42,649 bases of DNA from Streptococcus orisasini (GCF_001431045.1 NZ_BCLE01000008.1:1-42649); one strand, 5' to 3'. Counted from the stretch's first letter, positions 28,048 through 37,419 are shown. Made by a program: numbers and translations. Notes: a model not told the origin generated them from the sequence alone.

Positions 28048-29004
28048 ATGAAAAAATTAACTTATGGCGATCACATCAGGATTCTCAGTCCATCGAGCTC
28101 CATTGAACTTTTAGGAGGATTCAAGGCTAATTTATCAGCCAAAAGGACTTTAGAAAAGTTAGGATTTACAGTATCATTTTCCAACAACTATATGGAAAAT
28201 GATCTGTTGCATTCAAGTTCTATTGCCAGCCGCGTATCTGATTTGCACGATGCCTTTCAGCAAGAACATGTTAATGCTATTTTAGCTACTGTTGGCGGGT
28301 TTAATGCCAATGAGCTTTTGCCTTACCTGGATTATGATTTAATCAAAAAGCACCCTAAAATTATCTGTGGCTATTCTGATACTACTGCTCTTTTAAATGC
28401 CATCTATGCCAAAACCGGTATGGAGACCTACATGGGACCTTCTTATTCAAGCTTCAAGATGGAAGAAGGTCAGGACTATCAAAGCCGGATGTGGCTCAAT
28501 GCTGTGACCAGACGTTCTTACAATCTCGTTCCCAGCAAGGAATGGTCCAGCGACGCTTGGTACGACCCCAGTAAGCCGCGGCATTTTAAGCCGACTAAAT
28601 GGAAGGTTTACACTGATGGCAAAGCTCAAGGAACCATCATCGGCGGGAATCTCTCTACTTTCGGACTTTTGCGTGGAACAGAATTTGCTCCTAAACCTGA
28701 AAACTATGTTCTCTTCTTGGAAGGGGCTGAGGAAGAGCATTATACAGAGTTTGCCCGCAATCTGGCTGCCCTTTTGCAGGTCTATCCGAACCCGCAGGCA
28801 GTGGTCTTTGGGCGTTTTCCTAAAGAGGCACAGATGACCGAGGACATTTTGCGCTTTATCCTGGATAAACATTCAATTCTTAAAAAAGTCCCTGTCATGT
28901 ACGACCTTGATTTTGCCCATACGCAGCCGCTCTTTACCTTTACCATCGGCGCTCAGGTAACCATTGATACCACTCAAAGACAGCTCTCAGTAATGACGAC
29001 TTAA
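28048..29004 (+). CDS. S66 family LD-carboxypeptidase / MccF-like peptidase
   Basis: 318 residues from MKKLTYGDHIRILSPSS. An upstream in-frame ATG at 28033 touches its AGGGGG, so the start is uncertain by five residues. It belongs to the S66 serine peptidases, which use a Ser-Glu-His triad. The nucleophile serine is in CGYSDTTALLNA (near residue 113), the glutamate in LFLEGAEEEH (near 230) and the histidine in FAHTQPLFT (near 292). Members either trim murein tetrapeptides or, as MccF, cleave peptide-nucleotide antibiotics such as microcin C and give self-immunity. The sequence does not decide between these; this size and these motifs look nearer the MccF-like branch. Transcribed alone. Confidence 0.85.
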   Translation: MKKLTYGDHIRILSPSSSIELLGGFKANLSAKRTLEKLGFTVSFSNNYMENDLLHSSSIASRVSDLHDAFQQEHVNAILATVGGFNANELLPYLDYDLIKKHPKIICGYSDTTALLNAIYAKTGMETYMGPSYSSFKMEEGQDYQSRMWLNAVTRRSYNLVPSKEWSSDAWYDPSKPRHFKPTKWKVYTDGKAQGTIIGGNLSTFGLLRGTEFAPKPENYVLFLEGAEEEHYTEFARNLAALLQVYPNPQAVVFGRFPKEAQMTEDILRFILDKHSILKKVPVMYDLDFAHTQPLFTFTIGAQVTIDTTQRQLSVMTT

Positions 29005-29070
29005 AAAATCGAAATTCATTGACAGGCTTATGAAATAAGTACCGCAATAGTCAAATAAATTTTAAAACCA

Positions 29071-29126
29071 AAAAGTGAGGCCAGAACCGTTTCTTTTGCA
29101 ACGATTCTGATCTCACTTTCTTTTTT
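29071..29126. terminator. Bidirectional terminator between S66 peptidase and garR
   Basis: AAAGTGAG..AGAA..GTT / AAC..TTCT..CTCACTTT, followed by TTTTTT on the plus strand and A-rich on the other side. It ends both convergent units. Confidence 0.8.
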
Positions 29127-29143
29127 ATAATGCAGTCAAAACA

Positions 29144-30025
29144 TTACTGCAATTTTTGCCCGTTTACCAATTCATAGTAGCGTGCAATGGCTGAATGGTC
29201 GTCTGAACCATAATCGTGAGCTTTAAGCACTTGCAGAATTTCCATGGCTTGAGCTGTAAATGGTGTTGACACATTGTAGGAATGCGAAGCATCCAAAGCA
29301 TTTTGCAAATCTTTGATATGCAAATCAATACGAAAACCAGGGGCAAAATCGCCATCAAAGATTTTTTGCGATTTTTGATCCATAACAGTTGACCCAGCAA
29401 GACCGCTGCGAATGGCTTCGTAAACTCGTGATGGATCAACTCCGGCTTTTTTAGCCAAAGAATAAGCTTCTGATACAGCAGCAATATTGACCGCAACAAT
29501 CATTTGGTTCGCTAATTTCGTTAAATTACCAGCACCAACTTCACCGACGAGAGTGACGCTGCTAGCCATAGCCTGCAGAACATCCTTATATTGTTCAAAG
29601 ACCTTTTCATCACCTCCGACCATAACAGCGATAGTCCCGTCAATAGCCTTGGGTTCACCGCCAGACACAGGCGCATCCAAGAAGGAAACAGATTGTTCCT
29701 TCAGTTTTTCATAAAATTCCTTACTAGCTACCGGAGAAATAGAGCTCATATCAATGACTGTCTGGCCGGCGCTTAATCCCTCAGCAATACCGTTTTCATT
29801 AAACAGAGCCGCCTTAACATGCGGTGAATTGGGCAGCATGGTGATAACAATATCACCTTTTTGAGCAGCATCCTTACCGCTTTCTGCAGCATGGCCGCCA
29901 GCTGCGACTAAGGCATCAATGCTCGCTTGATTAAAGTCAAAACCATAAACCTCATGACCAGCTTTTACCAAATTGATAGCCATTGGTTTTCCCATAATAC
30001 CTAATCCGACAAATCCGATTTTCAT
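29144..30025 (-). CDS. garR: Tartronate semialdehyde reductase (2-hydroxy-3-oxopropionate reductase)
   Basis: 293 residues, a beta-hydroxyacid dehydrogenase. It reduces tartronate semialdehyde to D-glycerate with NAD(P)H. The dinucleotide-binding motif GFVGLGIMGKPMAINL opens the protein, the substrate-binding segment DAPVSGGEPKAIDGT is near residue 118, and the catalytic lysine lies in GNLTKLANQMIV near 170. Last gene of the aldarate cluster, 99 bases after garK. Relatives act on 3-hydroxyisobutyrate, but the neighbouring glycerate kinase and dehydratases make GarR the best reading. Confidence 0.92.
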   Translation of the reverse strand: MKIGFVGLGIMGKPMAINLVKAGHEVYGFDFNQASIDALVAAGGHAAESGKDAAQKGDIVITMLPNSPHVKAALFNENGIAEGLSAGQTVIDMSSISPVASKEFYEKLKEQSVSFLDAPVSGGEPKAIDGTIAVMVGGDEKVFEQYKDVLQAMASSVTLVGEVGAGNLTKLANQMIVAVNIAAVSEAYSLAKKAGVDPSRVYEAIRSGLAGSTVMDQKSQKIFDGDFAPGFRIDLHIKDLQNALDASHSYNVSTPFTAQAMEILQVLKAHDYGSDDHSAIARYYELVNGQKLQ

Positions 30026-30124
30026 CTTTAATACATCCCTTCTAAATTCTTACCTTACATTGTAGCAGACCTTTATTTCAAGATAAATAGTCTATGGACC
30101 ACAATTATAAGGTATTGTAGTCAA

Positions 30125-31267
30125 TTATTTGGTCAATGTACCAAATAAACTGATAAGATTACGACTGGTCGAAGCGACTAAATTCCTCGTATCAGTCATA
30201 GCTTCTTCTAAGTTCATTGGGCGATTAACAACATCAAAGACACCTGCTATACCCTGGCGGTAAACTTCATCCAAGTCTAAAGAACGACTACCAACAATAG
30301 CTACCGTAGGGACATGATATTTCTGAGCAATGACAGCAATGCCAATAGGGGCCTTACCATTGATTGACTGACCATCCATACGTCCTTCGCCAGTGATAAC
30401 CAAATCAGCCGTTTTGATGTCCTCTTCAATGTGAATCATCTGGAGAATCTTATCAATTCCGCGCTGACATTTACCGTTTAAAAAGGCCATTAAACCTGCT
30501 CCAAGGCCGCCAGCTGCTCCTGCACCGGGGATATCTTTGATGTCCTTATGCAGAGTCTCTTTAATAACCCGAGCAAAATTAGCAAGCCCCTCATCCAAGA
30601 CTTCCAGCAATTCATCACTAACACCCTTTTGAGGTCCATATATTGCCGTTGCACCATTGCTGCCACAAAGCGGATTTATCACATCAGACAAAATAATCAA
30701 TTCTGCAGTATCCGCATAACTTGCTATAGCGGTTGCATCTAAACTGGCTATACTCCCTAAATTTTCAGCGTTAGCGGCTAATTCTTTTCCTTGTACGTCA
30801 AAGAACTTGACACCAAGAGCTGCTGCCATTCCCATACCGCCATCATTAGTTGCCGAACCACCAATACCAATATAGATGCGCTCAACTCCATGTTCTAAAG
30901 CACTCTTAATCATTTGCCCAGTACCATAGGTTGAAGCCTTCATAACATCTAATGCAGTCGGCTCAACCAAAGTAATACCGGATGCTGCTGCCATTTCCAA
31001 GATAGCCGTTTTTCCACCATCAATAATAGCATAAGCCGCATTGACAGAATCTCCAAGCGGTCCTTGAACAGGGATAGTGACTCTTTTACCTTGATTGACC
31101 TCAAGAATAGCATCAACAGTTCCCTCACCGCCATCAGCAATGGAAAAAATTTTAGTTTCATAGTCAGGGTATAAGCTGTGGATGCCTTCAGAAATATAGG
31201 TTCCAACTTCTTTGGAACTAGCACTGCCTTTAAAAGAATCTGATGCAATGACAATCTTTTTCCCCAT
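30125..31267 (-). CDS. garK: Glycerate 2-kinase
   Basis: 380 residues from MGKKIVIASDSFKGS. A first ATG two codons earlier is too close to AGGAGG, which fits this start. It phosphorylates D-glycerate to 2-phosphoglycerate, which enters glycolysis. It belongs to the GarK/GlxK family (type 1), with the N-terminal SDSFKGSASS, IGIGGSATNDGGMGMAAALG near residue 140 and GAGAAGGLGAGLMAFL near 255. It is preceded by the DapA-type aldolase gene (14 bases) and followed by garR, which supplies its substrate. Confidence 0.94.
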   Translation of the reverse strand: MGKKIVIASDSFKGSASSKEVGTYISEGIHSLYPDYETKIFSIADGGEGTVDAILEVNQGKRVTIPVQGPLGDSVNAAYAIIDGGKTAILEMAAASGITLVEPTALDVMKASTYGTGQMIKSALEHGVERIYIGIGGSATNDGGMGMAAALGVKFFDVQGKELAANAENLGSIASLDATAIASYADTAELIILSDVINPLCGSNGATAIYGPQKGVSDELLEVLDEGLANFARVIKETLHKDIKDIPGAGAAGGLGAGLMAFLNGKCQRGIDKILQMIHIEEDIKTADLVITGEGRMDGQSINGKAPIGIAVIAQKYHVPTVAIVGSRSLDLDEVYRQGIAGVFDVVNRPMNLEEAMTDTRNLVASTSRNLISLFGTLTK

Positions 31268-31281
31268 ACTCATCCCTCCTA

Positions 31282-32193
31282 CTAATCATTCGGCAGCAGA
31301 AATCCACCTTTACGCATTTCGACTTTCATTGCTTCTAATGCCGAACCAGTCGTAGTTTCAGTCGGCAGGACAGATTTGCCCACATCCATTCCCATAAGAT
31401 TAGCCATATCCTTGGTTGCTGCCGGGAAGCTTGCTGCATCCTGAGACAGACGAATCGGATTTAGTTTAAACTGAGCTTCCAGCGATTTTTCAAAATCACC
31501 GGCAGCATAGTAATCATAGATACTGCTGACCAGCTGCGTGTACATATTGGCTGTAGAGCAGACACTGCCGACAGCGCCTACGCAGAGGCCGGGATAAATA
31601 GTAGTGTCTTTGCCTGTCAGAACTCTGAAATCAACATCATGTGTCTGACGAACCAATTCACTGCAAAAGGTGATATCACCGCTTGAATCCTTGATACCGA
31701 TAATATTTGGCACATCGTGAGCCAAACGGACAATAATGTCCAGCGGAATCGTATAGCCGGAGCGCCCCGGGTTATTATAAAGCAGCATAGCCGTATCAGG
31801 GATACTGTCAGCAATAGCTTTAAAATGATGATACAGGGCTTCAGGAGTTGGCTTAATGAACATAGGATTCAGCACTGAAACAGCGGCAATATCCCGTTTG
31901 GCAGCTTCCTGAGCGAGCTCAATACATTTGCGAGTGCGAATGGCTCCGATACCGAAATAAATTGGAACACGGTCGGCAGCCTCTTCCAGCATGACATCCA
32001 AAGCGTGAAACATTTCATCGGGCTCAAACATATAAAATTCTGAATTACTACCGAAGGCCAAAATGCCATGCACCCCGTTTTCAATCACATGACTGACAAT
32101 TTTTCTAAGCCTCCTGTCATCAATGTTTTCATCATCATCAACAGGGGTAATAATCGGAACAACAATTCCTTTTACATTTTCTCTCTTAAACAC
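31282..32193 (-). CDS. DapA/NAL-family aldolase, probable 5-dehydro-4-deoxyglucarate aldolase
   Basis: 303 residues starting at GTG with TAGGAG upstream. It has the class I aldolase fold of the dihydrodipicolinate synthase/N-acetylneuraminate lyase family. The Schiff-base lysine is Lys168 (GIKDSSGD), the catalytic tyrosine Tyr139 and the carboxylate-binding arginine Arg144 (YNNPGR), and the pyruvate-site segment is GSNSEF near residue 48. It sits between gudD and garK. Because garR and garK are present, the expected reaction is cleavage of 5-dehydro-4-deoxyglucarate into pyruvate and tartronate semialdehyde, the job of the unrelated GarL in E. coli. The alternative in this family is KdgD, which dehydrates and decarboxylates the same compound to 2-oxoglutarate semialdehyde; the garR/garK context argues against it. 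Function is inferred. Confidence 0.8.
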   Translation of the reverse strand: MFKRENVKGIVVPIITPVDDDENIDDRRLRKIVSHVIENGVHGILAFGSNSEFYMFEPDEMFHALDVMLEEAADRVPIYFGIGAIRTRKCIELAQEAAKRDIAAVSVLNPMFIKPTPEALYHHFKAIADSIPDTAMLLYNNPGRSGYTIPLDIIVRLAHDVPNIIGIKDSSGDITFCSELVRQTHDVDFRVLTGKDTTIYPGLCVGAVGSVCSTANMYTQLVSSIYDYYAAGDFEKSLEAQFKLNPIRLSQDAASFPAATKDMANLMGMDVGKSVLPTETTTGSALEAMKVEMRKGGFLLPND

Positions 32194-32202
32194 TGAATTC
32201 TC

Positions 32203-33531
32203 CTATCTTACTAAGCTTGGTTTTTTATTATCAAATATCCAGCCCGGAATCAAATACTGCATAGCAGCTGCATCGTCACGTGCACCCAAGTTCTTGTCAA
32301 TATAGAGTTGATGGGCTTTTTTAATGGCTTCCAAGTCAGGCTTGATACCCAAGCCAACAGAATCTTTGGCAATATGAATGACACCATCTCTGATAATATG
32401 AGGATTTTCGGTCAAAGCTTGGCCATCCTGCCAGATATAATGTGTGTCGCAGGCATTGATTTCACCTGGTGCTGCAGCAGCCGCATGGGCTACCATAGCC
32501 AAGGAAATATCGAAGTGGTTATTGGAGTGAACGCCCCAAGTCATACCAAAGTCATGGCACATCTGAGCAACACGGACAGAACCCTGCATAGTCCAGAAAT
32601 GCGGATCCGCAAGCGGAATCGTTACAGAATGCAGGGCAACCGAATGCTGCATCTGTCGCCAATCCGTCGCAACCATGTTGGTAGCTGTTGGAATACCAGT
32701 CGCCTTGACAAACTCAGCCATAACTTCACGGCCGCTAAAGCCATCTTCAGCCCCGCAAGGATCTTCAATATAGGCAGCAATGCCTTTTAAATCCTTACCA
32801 ATTTCAATGGCTTCTTTCAATGACCAAGCACCATTTGGATCAAGGGTAATACGGGCATTTGGAAATTCTTTTTTCAAAGCCTTAATAGCCTTAGCTTCTT
32901 CTTTGCCTTCCAAGACGCCGCCTTTAAGTTTGAAATCCTTGAAACCATAGCGCTTATAGGCAGCCTTGGCCAAGTCAACAATAGCTTCTGGTGTCATTGC
33001 TTCCTTACGGCGCAGGCGGCCCCAGTCATCGGAATCATCATCTCCTTGTAAGTAAGAGAGGTCTGTTTTATTAGGGTCAGCGACGTAAAAGAGATAGCCT
33101 AAGAAAGGCACATCTTCTCGAACCTGTCCGTCTCCTAAAAGAGCAGCCACTGGTACTTGCAGATGCTGACCCAAAAGGTCAAGTAAAGGTGTTTCTACTG
33201 CAGTCTGAACATGGACAGTTGTCCGTAAGTCAAACGTTTGGAGACCGCGGCCGCCTGAGTCGAGCTGGCCGAATTGCTGGCCGATTTCTTTGACAATATT
33301 TTTGTACTCTCCGATGCTGCGTCCAACAACTAAGTCTTTAGCCTTTTCCAGAGTATCCGTAATTTTTTGACCACCCGGAACCTCACCGACACCCAGATTG
33401 CCTGAACTGTCTTCTAAAACCACTACATTGCGCGTGAAATAGGGAGCGTGAGCTCCACTTAGATTTAATAGCATGGAATCATATCCTGCAACTGGATAAA
33501 CCTCCATTTTAACAACTGTAGGTACTGCCAT
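32203..33531 (-). CDS. gudD: D-glucarate dehydratase
   Basis: 442 residues, very similar throughout to E. coli GudD as remembered. It is an enolase-superfamily enzyme that dehydrates D-glucarate (and L-idarate) to 5-dehydro-4-deoxyglucarate. Catalytic residues line up at a constant offset of four from the E. coli numbering: Lys201/Lys203 in FKLKGG, Asp231 and Asn233 in DPNGAW, Asn285 in TATNM, Asp309 in LADPHFW, His335 in WGVHSNNHF. The C-terminus [16 protein letters not shown] is also typical. The ATG follows GGAGGATAAAA. Lies 9 bases before the aldolase gene. Confidence 0.95.
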   Translation of the reverse strand: MAVPTVVKMEVYPVAGYDSMLLNLSGAHAPYFTRNVVVLEDSSGNLGVGEVPGGQKITDTLEKAKDLVVGRSIGEYKNIVKEIGQQFGQLDSGGRGLQTFDLRTTVHVQTAVETPLLDLLGQHLQVPVAALLGDGQVREDVPFLGYLFYVADPNKTDLSYLQGDDDSDDWGRLRRKEAMTPEAIVDLAKAAYKRYGFKDFKLKGGVLEGKEEAKAIKALKKEFPNARITLDPNGAWSLKEAIEIGKDLKGIAAYIEDPCGAEDGFSGREVMAEFVKATGIPTATNMVATDWRQMQHSVALHSVTIPLADPHFWTMQGSVRVAQMCHDFGMTWGVHSNNHFDISLAMVAHAAAAAPGEINACDTHYIWQDGQALTENPHIIRDGVIHIAKDSVGLGIKPDLEAIKKAHQLYIDKNLGARDDAAAMQYLIPGWIFDNKKPSLVR

Positions 33532-33567
33532 TTTTATCCTCCAAAATTAATTTCTTTAGCTAATACT

Positions 33568-34695
33568 TTACTGAAACACCTGAGCATCTACTTGTAAGTC
33601 CGGCAAAACATCTTGATTGAGCGTTAGTCCGAGACCCGGACGTGTCGGCACTTTCATCTTGCCATCAACTAATTCTACCTTTTCTTCAAAAAGTCCAACT
33701 GTTTCAAACCACTCAAAGTGTTCTACCCAAGCCTCGCCGCTGTAGCAGGCTGCAAGTGGCAAATGGAGCTCCATACTGTAGTGGGGTGCCAGTACCACAT
33801 GATTTTCTTCAGCCCGCTGAAGCACCTTTTGAAACTGTGTAATACCACCAATCCGCGGTGCATCAAGCTGACAGACATCAAAAGCACGTTTATCAAAGAA
33901 AGGAAGACCTTCTTCATAACTGGTCAACATTTCTCCTGTTGCAATCGGTGTCCCCAGAGCTTGTGATAAGCGCAGATGGCCTTCAACATCATGGCAGGTC
34001 ACAGGTTCTTCAAACCAAACCAGATTGTAGTCGTCAAAATATTTACCAGCCTTAAGCGCTGTTGAGACATCCCACTGCTGATTGGCATCAATCATAATAG
34101 GCACATCATCCCCCAGCGCCTTTCTCAAAGCGGCTACACGTCTGACATCTTCCTTATAATCTGGCTGACCGACCTTGATTTTTACGCCGCCGACACCTTC
34201 TTCCAAGACTGTCTGCGCATGGGCAATGACCTCTTCAATGGTATCTTGCAAAAAACCGCCGGTTGTATTGTAACAAGGGACGTATTCCTTGTACTGACCC
34301 AAAAGCTTACTTAAAGGAAGACTAGCACGTTTAGCCTTAATATCCCACAGGGCAATGTCGAAAGGCGTGATTCCTTGAACAGCAACACCGGTATTGCCAA
34401 TCGAAATACTGGACCACAGTAATTTATTCCATAAGCGACTGATATCGTTAGGATCCTGCCCCAACAACAAGGGCGCATACTCTTTAGCTAGAGCGTACTG
34501 GGCAGGGCCGCCGTTTCGTTTGCAATAGGTATAACCTAGACCCGTATAGCCGCCTTCTGTCTCAATAACAGCAGCTGTAATCATAACCTCTTTCAGCGGT
34601 GTCTGTTTGCCTTGAATAACCTTGGCATCACTGACAGGCTTTTTAAGGGGAACACGAATTAATTTCACCTCAACTTTTATAATCTTATCTATCAT
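33568..34695 (-). CDS. Galactarate/L-talarate dehydratase (mandelate racemase subgroup)
   Basis: 375 residues. Enolase superfamily, mandelate racemase subgroup: Lys172-x-Lys174 (VKIKVG), metal ligands Asp203, Glu229 and Glu255, and the Asp278-His305 dyad with Glu325. Every one of these sits eight positions after its counterpart in mandelate racemase (Lys166, Asp195, Glu221, Glu247, Asp270, His297, Glu317). The segments DANQQW, IATGEMLTS, LDAPRIGGIT and LAPHYSMELHL closely recall the Salmonella L-talarate/galactarate dehydratase. It would give the same 5-dehydro-4-deoxy-diacid as gudD, so the cluster accepts more than one aldarate. Substrate assignment is by resemblance and context. Confidence 0.85.
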   Translation of the reverse strand: MIDKIIKVEVKLIRVPLKKPVSDAKVIQGKQTPLKEVMITAAVIETEGGYTGLGYTYCKRNGGPAQYALAKEYAPLLLGQDPNDISRLWNKLLWSSISIGNTGVAVQGITPFDIALWDIKAKRASLPLSKLLGQYKEYVPCYNTTGGFLQDTIEEVIAHAQTVLEEGVGGVKIKVGQPDYKEDVRRVAALRKALGDDVPIMIDANQQWDVSTALKAGKYFDDYNLVWFEEPVTCHDVEGHLRLSQALGTPIATGEMLTSYEEGLPFFDKRAFDVCQLDAPRIGGITQFQKVLQRAEENHVVLAPHYSMELHLPLAACYSGEAWVEHFEWFETVGLFEEKVELVDGKMKVPTRPGLGLTLNQDVLPDLQVDAQVFQ

Positions 34696-34713
34696 ACAGT
34701 CAAATCCTCATAT

Positions 34714-36057
34714 TTAGCGATGACAAAAGACCGGTCGGTTGGGATCAAACTGCCAACCTTCTTCTAAATACTGCATAGCAATAGTATCGTCACGATCTTT
34801 AAACTCCATTTGATGATACAGAGCATTTTGTTTTTCCAGTTTATCCAAATCAATATCAACACCTAAGCCGGGTTTATTCGGAAGCTTGATTTTTCCATCA
34901 GCAAAGCTTAGCGGTTCTTTAAGCAAGGACTCGCCGTCTTGCCAGATCCAGTGTGTATCAACCGGAGCAATGTTACCCGGAGCTGCGGCTGCAACCTGTA
35001 CAAAGGTCGCAAGTGTAATGTCAAAATGATTATTGGAATGCGATCCCCAAGTTAGCCCCCACTCATTCAAAAGATAGGCCATGCGAACACTGCCGTTTAA
35101 GGTCCAAAAATGCGGATCCGCCAAAACAATATTGACACTGCGCAGAGCTGCAGCATGGTGGAACTGACGCCAATTGGTCGCAATCATATTAGTAGCTACA
35201 GGAATTCCCGTTACATCGCGGTATTCTGCCATGATTTCCCGACTGGAGAAGCCTTGTTCCGGACCGCAAGGATCCTCAATATAGGTCAACACATTTTTAC
35301 GATCTCTTGTCAGAGCAACTGCTTCGTCCAGTGTCCAAGCGCCATTTGGATCAATGTTAATGCGAGCATCTGGGAAGGCTGCCTTCAAAGCGTCAACAGC
35401 CTGCATCTCTTCTTCGCCAGCTAAAACGCCACCCTTTAATTTAAAATTGTTAAAACCGTATTTGTCTTTGAGCACGCGCGCCTGTTTAACAATCGCCTCA
35501 GGGGTCATCATTTCAGTTCGGCGCAGCGATTCCCAACTATCGCTGCCATCTCCCTTTTCGTAAGGCAAATCAATTTTATGGGAATCCGCTGAATAAAAGA
35601 GATAGCCTAAGAATTCCACAGCTTCCCGCTGGATGCCGCCTTCACCCAACAAGGCAGCAACTGGCAGCTCTAAGAATTTCCCCAGCAGATCCAGCATGGC
35701 GCATTCAATAGCAGCCTCAGACTGGACAACAAATTTTAAGTTAGAGAGATTTAGCTGCTGCAGACCCTCGCCAGTATCTTGTGCAGCCCTTTGACGGCTG
35801 CGACGAATATTCGTTAAAACCTTACGGTACTCACTGACCTGCTCACCAAGGACAAAAGGCTTATAGCTCTCAAGCTGCTTGGTAATATGCTCTCCGCCGT
35901 GTATTTCTCCGATACCAAGATTACCGCTGTCATCCCTTAAAACAACAACATTTCTCGTAAAATAGGGAGCATGGCAGCCGCTCAGCGTTAACAGCGGACT
36001 GTCATGACCAGCTACAGGATAAACAGTCATTTCAATGACTTTTGGTGCTTTACCCAT
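34714..36057 (-). CDS. Second glucarate dehydratase paralogue (GudD/GudX-like)
   Basis: 447 residues, clearly related to the gudD product encoded 1.2 kb downstream but well diverged. All catalytic positions are retained: FKLKGG, DPNGAW, VATNM, LADPHFW and WGSHSNNHF. The ATNWR segment and the C-terminal FDPNRPVF recall E. coli GudX (glucarate dehydratase-related protein), whose role is less clear. It may handle another stereoisomer or be a second glucarate dehydratase. Preceded by AAAGGAGAAAAG and placed 21 bases after the permease gene. Not a fresh tandem copy, because the two differ throughout. Confidence 0.88.
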   Translation of the reverse strand: MGKAPKVIEMTVYPVAGHDSPLLTLSGCHAPYFTRNVVVLRDDSGNLGIGEIHGGEHITKQLESYKPFVLGEQVSEYRKVLTNIRRSRQRAAQDTGEGLQQLNLSNLKFVVQSEAAIECAMLDLLGKFLELPVAALLGEGGIQREAVEFLGYLFYSADSHKIDLPYEKGDGSDSWESLRRTEMMTPEAIVKQARVLKDKYGFNNFKLKGGVLAGEEEMQAVDALKAAFPDARINIDPNGAWTLDEAVALTRDRKNVLTYIEDPCGPEQGFSSREIMAEYRDVTGIPVATNMIATNWRQFHHAAALRSVNIVLADPHFWTLNGSVRMAYLLNEWGLTWGSHSNNHFDITLATFVQVAAAAPGNIAPVDTHWIWQDGESLLKEPLSFADGKIKLPNKPGLGVDIDLDKLEKQNALYHQMEFKDRDDTIAMQYLEEGWQFDPNRPVFCHR

Positions 36058-36078
36058 ACTTTTCTCCTTTGATTGATC

Positions 36079-37419
36079 CTAAACAATACCCATGGATGCA
36101 ATAACAGCAATGAAAACAGAGTTAACCAACGGGAAGGCTGCTCCCAGCCAGAATTCGTGATAATAACCTTCCTTATGTGTCAAATGGGTGTAGTTGAGAC
36201 GATTAATAACCGAACCATTGTGCGGCAGGGAATCCAAACCGTAACAAGAAATATTAACCATCCGGTGCAATACATCTGCGCTGATCCCTTGTTTCAAGAA
36301 CCGCGGAGCAAAGACATTGAGCGAGATGGCTTCACCACCTGAAGCTGAACCGGTAATACCAGCAACCAAGTTAGTAGCAACAGCTAGCTGAATTAGCGGC
36401 GGTCCAGGAATCTTATCCAAGTTATCGACCAAGTATTCAAAGCCCGGTGCCGCCGCAACGACACCACCAAAGCCAACAACCGCCGCAACATTCATAATAG
36501 ACTTCATAGTTGAATTGACACCGTCAGCCATAGTATTTTTGAAATTCGCAAATTTATTATAATAAAATGCGAAGCAGACCAAGCAACCCATGGTCAAAGA
36601 AAGGTAAGGAGGCACATTAAAGACATTCATAGCAACAATCAGGGTAATAGATGGCAGAAGTGCTTTGACAAAGTCCCAGTTACTTGTCTTTTTATCCATA
36701 GCTTTTAGGGCTAAAATTTGTGAAGCCTCTTCCATCTTGTGACCGGTCTTTTCAAACCCTTCCCCGCGTTTTTCATTGCGTTTGAGCATCCACCAGATGT
36801 ACCAGGCACCAAAGATAATAGACACTCCGGCAGCGATAATACCAAGTATGGGCGCCGCAGTTGGTTTGGTTCCCAAAGTTTTCATCGGAATCAAATTCTG
36901 AATGGCTGGCGAGCCTGGCAAAATTGCTGTCCACATGGAGCCGCCGTAAACCGCAACGGCAATAATGAAATGCCAAGGAATATCCAATTCCTTAAAAATA
37001 CGGAAGCAAATTGGAGCAATTGTAAAAATAACAACAAAACCGCTTACACCGCCGAACGAAAGAATAGCCGTAATCAGCGAAAGCCCCATCAAAACCCAGA
37101 ACTTCGCATTTCTATTTCCCATTTTCAAAGACCATTCAGCAATTTTATTAGCAATATCTTGAGCTGCACCGCAGTCCCCCAACATAGAACCAAGAACAGT
37201 CGCTGGAAGGAAAATCAAGAAATTATCTTTTGCAAAATCGGCAAAAGCTGGAGCATACTCATCCGCTAAACTTTTGGTCAAAGGCAGACCAGATAAAAAA
37301 ATAACAATAATAGAGGCAACAGGTCCTAAGACAAGAATCGGAAACTGCTTATATGAGCCCCAAATAAGGAAAGCCAGGGCAAATAAGATACCCAGTAAAC
37401 TAATTAATCCACCGTCCAT
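36079..37419 (-). CDS. GntP-family permease, probable aldarate transporter
   Basis: 446 residues, hydrophobic with about twelve membrane segments. It resembles the gluconate:H+ symporter (GntP) family, with a GDCGAAQDIANKI loop near residue 80, FGGVSGFVVIFTIAP near 125 and GSPAIQNL near 180. A hydrophilic loop lies near residues 215-245. The C-terminal segment ATNLVAGITGSASGGEAI is also family-like. Classic members carry gluconate and other hydroxy acids, while E. coli takes up glucarate and galactarate with MFS permeases (GudP/GarP). Being first in the aldarate operon, directly before a dehydratase, it probably brings in glucarate or galactarate. AAAAGGAG precedes the ATG. Confidence 0.88.
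   Translation of the reverse strand: MDGGLISLLGILFALAFLIWGSYKQFPILVLGPVASIIVIFLSGLPLTKSLADEYAPAFADFAKDNFLIFLPATVLGSMLGDCGAAQDIANKIAEWSLKMGNRNAKFWVLMGLSLITAILSFGGVSGFVVIFTIAPICFRIFKELDIPWHFIIAVAVYGGSMWTAILPGSPAIQNLIPMKTLGTKPTAAPILGIIAAGVSIIFGAWYIWWMLKRNEKRGEGFEKTGHKMEEASQILALKAMDKKTSNWDFVKALLPSITLIVAMNVFNVPPYLSLTMGCLVCFAFYYNKFANFKNTMADGVNSTMKSIMNVAAVVGFGGVVAAAPGFEYLVDNLDKIPGPPLIQLAVATNLVAGITGSASGGEAISLNVFAPRFLKQGISADVLHRMVNISCYGLDSLPHNGSVINRLNYTHLTHKEGYYHEFWLGAAFPLVNSVFIAVIASMGIV

Noticed and set aside
27650..29004. tRNA-Cys as integration site of a genomic island
   Set aside because: No integrase gene and no direct repeat of the tRNA 3' end was found in the window.
36739..37269. 176-residue plus-strand frame opposite the permease gene
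   Set aside because: Antisense shadow of a clear membrane protein gene, with no ribosome site or family match.
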